Positions 1-6,652 of a stretch of DNA of 6,652 nt are shown in pieces. How positions within the stretch are numbered: position 1 is the first letter of the stretch; the number at the start of each line of letters is the position of its first letter. Position numbers and translations under genes: made by a program. The stretch is from an uncultured Olsenella sp. (lineage in GTDB: Bacteria; Actinomycetota; Coriobacteriia; Coriobacteriales; Atopobiaceae): assembly GCA_959598545.1 (NCBI GenBank), contig CAUGFC010000095.1, forward strand, positions 1 through 6,652. Reading direction: 5' to 3'. Below the pieces are notes generated by a model, which saw nothing but the letters and a program-made list of their open reading frames with translations, made no database searches and was not told where the DNA came from.

Positions 1-956
1 CCTGCGCCCGTGAGGAGCAGCACCAGGATCAGGATCGTCACGAAGACCTTGAGGCCGGTGTGACGGTGCTTGCGACGCACCTTGCGGTCGAGCTTGTCTT
101 GCTGGACGAGGTCCTCCTCGGTGACCGAGAAGAAGCCGGTGTCCTCGGGAGAGGGAATGAGCTCGCCGGAGGCGCCCGTCGGGTCGAGGGGGTCGTAGGG
201 GCTGGCATAGCCCGCCGCCGCGAGCATGGCGTCGGTCTCAGAGGGGCGGCGCGCCCCGATGGAGGAGACGGCCTTGCGCGCGGCGTCGTAGGAGGCCTGC
301 GCCTCGGGCGAGAGGACGAAGGTGCCGTCTGCCGTCGCATGGGCGAAGGCGTCGACGGCCTCGTTCATGCGGTTCGCCGCGACGTAGGCGAGCGCGAGGT
401 CGCACCAGATCTTGTTCTGGTCCTCGAGCGGGGTGGTGAAGTCCAGGGCCGTGCGGAAGGCCTCGACGGCGTCGACGGAGCGGCCGAGGCGCATGAAGCA
501 CCCGCCCAGGCTCGTGAGCGCGCCCGCGGGCGCGGGGTTGGACTCGTCGATGGCGGCGCTGCGGTAGGCGATGCCGGCGTTGCGGACGTCGCCGAGCTGC
601 TCGTAGGCGCCTCCCAGGGCGAGGTACGCCTTGTAGGGGGTCGGGTAGGAGGCGTCGGCGACGGCCTCGGTGAGGGCGGCGACGGCCTCCTGCGTGCGCC
701 CGGCGGCGAGCAGGGCGCGGCCGCGGTTGCAGCTGAGGGCCCCGCGCTTGCCGTAGGCGGCATCGGCAAGGGCGCCCTCGTAGGCGGCCGCGGCGGCGTC
801 GAAGTCGCCGAGCTTCATGTACGCGTTGCCACGAAGGTGGTCGGTCTCTCCGGAGAGCTCGCCGGGCTGCTTGGCCCCGTCGAGAAGGGTGACGGCGCGG
901 AGCCAGTCGCCCTCCTGGTAGGCGCGCTTGCCGGATTCGAATGCCTGCTGGTTCAC
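1..956 (-). CDS. Membrane-anchored tetratricopeptide-repeat protein (3' end cut by the window edge)
   Basis: The reading frame is open from a GTG at 954-956 to the left edge, giving 318 codons without a stop. The start is set by AGGAGGA five bases upstream. Residues 5 to about 208 are alpha-helical repeats with TPR character: about five or six units near 5-29, 39-66, 76-103, 110-137, 147-173 and 184-208, with recurring patterns such as AYMKLGDFDAAAAAYEGAL and AYEQLGDVRNAGIAYRSA. A Pro/Gly/Ser-rich linker (about 235-275) and a very basic patch (RKVRRKHRHTGLK, 291-303) precede a hydrophobic helix from about 304 that continues beyond the edge. The positive-inside rule puts the TPR part in the cytoplasm. 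TPRs bind other proteins; the partner here is unknown. The gene follows the cyclophilin gene by 26 nt, so the two are probably co-transcribed. The missing C-terminus could be only the membrane anchor or could include an extracytoplasmic domain. The TPR call is firm; the function is not known. Confidence 0.85.
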   Translation of the reverse strand, partial: MNQQAFESGKRAYQEGDWLRAVTLLDGAKQPGELSGETDHLRGNAYMKLGDFDAAAAAYEGALADAAYGKRGALSCNRGRALLAAGRTQEAVAALTEAVADASYPTPYKAYLALGGAYEQLGDVRNAGIAYRSAAIDESNPAPAGALTSLGGCFMRLGRSVDAVEAFRTALDFTTPLEDQNKIWCDLALAYVAANRMNEAVDAFAHATADGTFVLSPEAQASYDAARKAVSSIGARRPSETDAMLAAAGYASPYDPLDPTGASGELIPSPEDTGFFSVTEEDLVQQDKLDRKVRRKHRHTGLKVFVTILILVLLLTGA

Positions 957-961
957 GTTAG

Positions 962-968
962 TCCTCCT
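962..968 (-). promoter_or_regulatory. Ribosome binding site of the TPR gene
   Basis: On the minus strand this reads AGGAGGA, a near-perfect Shine-Dalgarno sequence with GGAGG six bases before the GTG at 954-956. No ATG nearby has a comparable site, so it decides in favour of the GTG start. Confidence 0.8.
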
Positions 969-977
969 GGTTGGGCG

Positions 978-991
978 GGCGCCTAGGCGCC
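978..991. repeat. 14-bp perfect palindrome across the cyclophilin stop codon
   Basis: The sequence GGCGCCTAGGCGCC equals its own reverse complement, and the TAG stop of the cyclophilin gene (983-985) sits at its centre. In RNA it could fold as a 5-bp GC stem with a CTAG loop. No run of T follows on the minus strand, and the TPR ribosome binding site comes right after, so it does not look like an intrinsic terminator. It could be a chance product of GC-rich sequence, a weak stem between co-transcribed genes, or a protein binding site. Confidence 0.5.
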
Positions 992-1531
992 GGCGTGCTC
1001 GATGCGGATCGCGTTGATGACGTCGCCGGCGCGAAGCTCGCCGATCACGTCCTCGCCCTCGATGGTGCGACCGAAGACGGTGTAGCCGCTGTCAAGGCCA
1101 TGCTGGGGGCCGAGGCAGAAGTAGAACTGGGAGCCGGCCGAGTCCGGGTCGGCGGAGCGCGCCATGGCGAGCGCGCGGTCCTCGTGGGAGTTGTTGGGGT
1201 TCGTGGTGAACTCCTGGCGGATGCGATAGCCGGGCCCGCCGGTGCCGGGACGACCGGTGGGTCCGACCTCGCCGCGAGCGACCTGCTCGGGGGTCATGTC
1301 GCGCGTGTTGGGGCAACCGCCCTGGATCACGAAGCCGGGCACGTAGCGGTGAAACTTCAGGTCGTCGTAGAAGCCGGAGCTCGCCAGCTCGCAGAAGTTG
1401 GCGACGTGCACGGGCGCACCCGCACCGTCGAGCGCTACGCGGATGACGCCCTTCGAGGTGTCGAACACGGCGACCTCGTCACCCGCGACGACGTAGCTCG
1501 GCGTATAGAGCGGGTCCTGGATGAATCCCAT
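983..1531 (-). CDS. Cyclophilin-type peptidyl-prolyl cis-trans isomerase, cytoplasmic
   Basis: This 182-residue protein is a single cyclophilin domain, which catalyses cis-trans isomerisation of X-Pro bonds. Family motifs are clear: FHRYVPGFVIQGG (60-72), GPGYRIRQEF (99-108), LAMARSADPDSAGSQFYF (121-138) and YTVFGRTIEGEDVI (150-163). Residues matching the human CypA active site are present: R62 (R55), F67 (F60), Q70 (Q63) and F136 (F113). The CypA cyclosporin-contact Trp121 is absent (GPQHGLDSGY region) and His126 is Tyr150, both common in bacterial members. A 20-25 residue stretch (about 73-98) separates the QGG and GPGY motifs and is longer than in minimal cyclophilins. No signal peptide is seen. 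Earlier in-frame starts exist (ATG at 1555 and 1576, TTG at 1594), but ATG 1531 has AGGGAGG just upstream, and the inferred transcription start near 1571 would exclude the two furthest. The next gene, a TPR protein, follows by 26 nt. Confidence 0.93.
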   Translation of the reverse strand: MGFIQDPLYTPSYVVAGDEVAVFDTSKGVIRVALDGAGAPVHVANFCELASSGFYDDLKFHRYVPGFVIQGGCPNTRDMTPEQVARGEVGPTGRPGTGGPGYRIRQEFTTNPNNSHEDRALAMARSADPDSAGSQFYFCLGPQHGLDSGYTVFGRTIEGEDVIGELRAGDVINAIRIEHAGA

Positions 1532-1535
1532 CTTG

Positions 1536-1542
1536 CCTCCCT
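1536..1542 (-). promoter_or_regulatory. Ribosome binding site of the cyclophilin gene
   Basis: The minus strand reads AGGGAGG, four bases before the ATG at 1529-1531. The spacing is a little short, but no other candidate start of this frame has a comparable purine-rich site. It is the main reason for choosing the 182-residue form over longer ones. Confidence 0.65.
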
Positions 1543-1577
1543 GATCGGAGCGCATTGCTCGAATCTTCAACTCCATG

Positions 1578-1586
1578 ATTCTATCA
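1578..1586 (-). promoter_or_regulatory. Predicted extended -10 promoter for the cyclophilin-TPR unit
   Basis: The minus strand reads TGATAGAAT: a TG dinucleotide one base before TAGAAT, which matches the sigma-70 -10 consensus TATAAT at five of six positions. It lies in a noticeably AT-richer patch (about 1560-1612) of an otherwise GC-dense window and just ahead of a gene. No good -35 box is seen (about 1600-1606, reading ATGTGA or TGTGAA, is a weak match), as is usual for extended -10 promoters. Transcription would begin near 1571, giving a leader of about 40 nt before the ATG at 1531. The rest of the 1532-1646 gap holds no gene and no convincing terminator. This is a prediction from sequence only. 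Confidence 0.5.
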
Positions 1587-1646
1587 GTATGCAAGAGGTT
1601 TCACATATTCGGCAGACGCCGGGCCGCGCGATGGGCGGCGGTGCGG

Positions 1647-2639
1647 CTATTCCTCGACGCGCTTCGGGGCCCAGGAGCCGTAGTTCTGCGCGAAGAGGCG
1701 GTCGTAGTCGCGCGCGCCGCTGAGCGTGGACGCCACGGCGTCCGCAACGTCCGTGGGGTCGTCGGCGTCGGCGGCCAGCTCCCAGGCGTCCGTGAGCGCG
1801 TCGCAGCGGTTCCTCAGCCAGTTGCCGAGCGTCTGGAGGTTCTCGAGGTCCTCCGCATAGGCCCCGTCGGAGTCGTCGAGAAGCCCGACCTCGGATATCA
1901 GGTTGGACACCCTGAGGGAGACGGCGCGGGCGTCCTCGAGGCCCGCCTCGAGGTCGGCGGCTTCGTCGCCCGAGCAGACGTCACGGAGCGCGGACTCGCT
2001 CTCCCCCACCGCCTCCTCGAGGTCGCCGAGCTCGGCATGGGCGGCGTCGATTGCCTCGAAGGCGTCCGTGGTCGTGGCCCCGTCGCCCTGGGAGGCCTTG
2101 TCCTGGCCGGTCAGCGACTCGACCAGACCCGGAAAGCCGGACATCGAGGTGTCGGCGGGCTCGGAGGCGCGCGTTATCGAGGCCGTGGGGTCCCATGGGT
2201 GGGTGATCAGCAGCGCCGCGCCGCCGACGACGAGCACGGCGAACAGCGCGGCGAACGCGAAGGCGCGCGGGCGCGGCATGTGGTCGCGCGACGATCCGGG
2301 CGAGGACTCGCCGTCGGCGGGCGGGATCGCGCTCTCGATGCGCGGGCCGGCGGGGGTGCCGGAAAGCTCCTCCGAGCTGCCGATGACGCCGGTGCTGCCG
2401 ATGTCGGGCAGGTTCATGTCCTTGCGGACGCGGCGGCGCGGCCTGCCCTCGGCGGGACGCCCGCACTTCGGGCACCGCTCCGTTCCGGGGGCCAGAAGGG
2501 CGCCGCAGTCGGGGCACCAGGTGGCGTCGCTCAGGCTCAACCTCTGGGTGACGTCGAGGGAGGCGTGACAGTACGGACACGTGAGCGCGCCCTCCCTCAC
2601 GCTCCTCCCGCAGTGTGGGCAGACCAGCGGCACGGGCAT
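1647..2639 (-). CDS. Membrane protein with two N-terminal zinc ribbons and an unknown extracytoplasmic domain
   Basis: The 330-residue product (from ATG 2639) opens with two zinc-ribbon modules, four CxxC pairs in all: C7/C10 with C21/C24 and C42/C45 with C56/C59. Each would bind one zinc ion. A basic stretch (RPRRRVRK, 66-73) and a polar linker lead to a single membrane helix (about 126-145, AFAFAALFAVLVVGGAALLI) preceded by Arg residues, so the ribbons should face the cytoplasm. The acidic, mostly helical C-terminal part (146-330) would lie outside; its only two cysteines, C222 and C279, could form a disulfide. I do not recognise that domain. The gene starts 7-13 nt after the aconitase stop, so translation is probably coupled. 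The start is uncertain by two codons: GTG 2633 has better spacing from the ribosome binding site than ATG 2639. In-frame codons further upstream lie within the aconitase gene and look like shadow sequence. Architecture is clear; the role is unknown. Confidence 0.88.
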   Translation of the reverse strand: MPVPLVCPHCGRSVREGALTCPYCHASLDVTQRLSLSDATWCPDCGALLAPGTERCPKCGRPAEGRPRRRVRKDMNLPDIGSTGVIGSSEELSGTPAGPRIESAIPPADGESSPGSSRDHMPRPRAFAFAALFAVLVVGGAALLITHPWDPTASITRASEPADTSMSGFPGLVESLTGQDKASQGDGATTTDAFEAIDAAHAELGDLEEAVGESESALRDVCSGDEAADLEAGLEDARAVSLRVSNLISEVGLLDDSDGAYAEDLENLQTLGNWLRNRCDALTDAWELAADADDPTDVADAVASTLSGARDYDRLFAQNYGSWAPKRVEE

Positions 2640-2641
2640 CC

Positions 2642-2646
2642 CCTCC

Positions 2647-2647
<1 letters not shown>
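2642..2647 (-). promoter_or_regulatory. Ribosome binding site overlapping the aconitase stop codon
   Basis: The minus strand reads GGGAGG; its first G is the last base of the aconitase TAG stop. GGAGG is only two bases from ATG 2639 but eight bases from GTG 2633, two codons later. Spacing therefore favours the GTG as the working start of the zinc-ribbon gene. The overlap with the stop codon suggests that ribosomes finishing aconitase re-initiate here. Confidence 0.6.
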
Positions 2648-5299
<2,652 letters not shown>

Positions 5300-5313
<14 letters not shown>

Positions 5314-6652
5314 GCTTTCCCTCCACCCTTCTCACCAGCGAGAGGAAGCGCTCGTCGGAGGCGAAGCCCGACAGCGAGCGCGTGTACATCCAGTTGAAGA
5401 ACGCCACCGCCACGGCCCCGGCCGCGACGACCACGACACCCATGCTACCCGTAAAGCCGACGATCTCGAAGAACGGGGCGCCCACCGTACACCCAAGCGC
5501 AACAATGGCGCCCACGAGGACGAGCAGCGCCGCGCGCAGCGGCGTGAGGGGCAGCGAGATGCGCCAGATGAGCGCTATGCCCACGCAGGCGACGAGCAGC
5601 GTGCAGACCGAGGAGATCTCCCCGAAGGAGTGGCCCAGCGCACGGCCCACCAGGAGCTCGGCGAGAAGGGCGCACACGATGGCGACCGACGCCGGGAGCG
5701 AGCGGGCGAGCACGTTGGCGAGGAAGTTGCCGCTCACTCGGTCACGGTTGGGCTCGAGCGCGAGCACGAACGACGGTATGCCGATGATGGCCGTGGAGAG
5801 CAGCGACATCTGGATCGGGATGAACGGGTACGGCGGCATGACGATGCACACGAGCGCGAGCACGGCCGTGAAGACGGTCTTGACGAGGAACAGGGACGCC
5901 GAGCGCTGGAGGTTGTTGATCGAGCGGCGACCCTCGGCCACGACCTCGGGCATGTGGGAGAAGTCGTTGTCCGCGAGTACGATCTCGGACACGTTGCGCG
6001 CCGCCGCCGACCCGGACGCCATGGCGACCGAGCAGTCCGCCTCGCGCAGCGCGAGCACGTCGTTGACGCCGTCACCGGTCATGGCGACCGTACGGCCGCG
6101 CCGGTGCAGCGCCTGGACGAGCTCTCGCTTCTGCTGGGGCGTCACGCGACCGAAGACGCGGGCCTCGTCGACGACGGCGTCCAGTGCCTCCGGCGTGGTC
6201 AGGGTGGAGGCGTCCACGAAGCGCTCGGCCTCCGGCACGCCCGCGCGGGCGGCGATGGCGGAGACGGTCCGGGGGTCATCGCCGGATATGACGCGCAGCT
6301 CGACCCCCTGCTCCAGGAAGTAGGCCATGGTCTGGCCGGCGGTGGGGCGGATCTCGTCGCGGATCGCCACGCACCCGAGCAGGCGAACCTCCCCCACGAT
6401 GGCGTCGTCGTCCGAGAAGGACGGGCACTCCCCCACCACGAGCACGCGCTCGGTGGCGTCGAACGCCGTGGCCAGGGCGTCGGCCTCGCCGACGCGCTCG
6501 GGGCCGAGGACGAAGGCGGCAGCACCCATGACGAGCGCGCGGCCGTCGACCGTCACGCAGCCGGAGTACTTCCGGGCGGACGAGAAGGGAACGACGCGCG
6601 CCGCGGGCGCGGCGGCGACGCCCTTCTCGGCGGCATGCCGCAGGATGGCGCG
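5300..6652 (-). CDS. Cation-translocating P-type ATPase, C-terminal portion (5' end cut by the window edge)
   Basis: The frame is open from the right edge to TAG at 5300-5302, giving 450 residues; the apparent GTG start at 6556 is internal, because the family motif PFSSARKYSG (fragment residues 22-31) lies upstream of it. This is the nucleotide-binding, phosphorylation-hinge and membrane part of a P-type ATPase: RVISGDDPRTVSAIA (P-domain, about 120-134), FGRVTPQQKRELV (about 167-179) and the hinge motif MTGDGVNDVLAL (191-202). About six membrane helices follow (near 257-272, 281-299, 319-336, 347-363, 373-390 and 403-420), matching M5-M10. The aspartate-phosphorylation motif DKTGT and M1-M4 lie off the window. 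The pattern DVLALREADCSVAMASGS and the GIPSFVLALEPNRDR segment resemble the CtpE-like group of actinobacteria and lactic acid bacteria; mycobacterial CtpE is linked to calcium transport. The ion here is not settled by sequence. Its last codons contain the aconitase start. Confidence 0.93.
5320..5324 (-). promoter_or_regulatory. Ribosome binding site of the aconitase gene, inside the ATPase gene
   Basis: The minus strand reads GGAGG with six bases to ATG 5313, an ideal spacing. It lies within the codons for the C-terminal VEG of the ATPase, which together with the 14-nt gene overlap supports co-translation from one mRNA. No separate promoter for aconitase is evident in the surrounding coding sequence. 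Confidence 0.75.

Noticed and set aside
60..986. Long plus-strand open frames over 60-986, 971-1723 and 1575-3152.
   Set aside because: They oppose the TPR, cyclophilin and zinc-ribbon genes, have biased low-complexity translations and no domain motifs, and are antisense shadows.
1605..1646. A possible terminator after the zinc-ribbon gene (GCCGC / GCGGC hairpin potential).
   Set aside because: The stem is only about 5 bp with a 7-nt loop, typical of random GC-rich sequence, and no T-run follows on the minus strand.
5382..6323. A 313-codon plus-strand frame opposite the P-type ATPase.
   Set aside because: It is very rich in Ser, Thr, Ala and Arg, and the opposite strand carries exact P-type ATPase motifs such as TGDGVND.
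6554..6556. GTG as the start of the P-type ATPase.
   Set aside because: The frame stays open to the right edge and the upstream residues include the family motif PFSSARKYSG, so this codon is an internal Val.

Overview
This is a compact, very GC-rich stretch of bacterial chromosome. All five protein genes I can support lie on the minus strand, so transcription runs from the right edge to the left edge. Dense coding, strong G/C bias at third codon positions, GGAGG-type ribosome binding sites and the character of the proteins suggest a high-GC Actinomycetota. The genes look most like those of Coriobacteriia (Olsenella/Atopobium/Collinsella-type anaerobes), but that is recognition from memory and not a search result.

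In order of transcription, the first block is: (1) the C-terminal two-thirds or so of a cation-transporting P-type ATPase, cut by the right edge; (2) a full-length AcnA-type aconitate hydratase whose start codon lies inside the last codons of the ATPase gene (14-nt overlap); and (3) a membrane protein with two cytoplasmic zinc ribbons and an unknown extracytoplasmic domain, starting only 7 to 13 nt after the aconitase stop. These junctions imply one polycistronic, probably translationally coupled mRNA.

A 115-nt gap (1532-1646) contains the only clearly AT-richer stretch in the window. It holds a good extended -10 promoter, which opens the second block: (4) a cytoplasmic cyclophilin-type peptidyl-prolyl isomerase and (5), 26 nt later, a TPR-repeat protein with a membrane helix near its C-terminus, cut by the left edge.

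Functionally the window is mostly housekeeping. The aconitase would make isocitrate, in a fermentative anaerobe most likely for 2-oxoglutarate/glutamate synthesis. The ATPase moves a cation (the closest family I recognise is CtpE-like, linked to calcium), and the cyclophilin assists protein folding. The two membrane-anchored proteins (zinc ribbon and TPR) have no function I can assign. I see no mobile element, CRISPR array, tRNA or rRNA, and no stretch over 300 bases lacks a gene. The most noteworthy points are the ATPase-aconitase-zinc ribbon coupling, unusual substitutions in two otherwise canonical aconitase motifs, and the cyclophilin/membrane-TPR pair.
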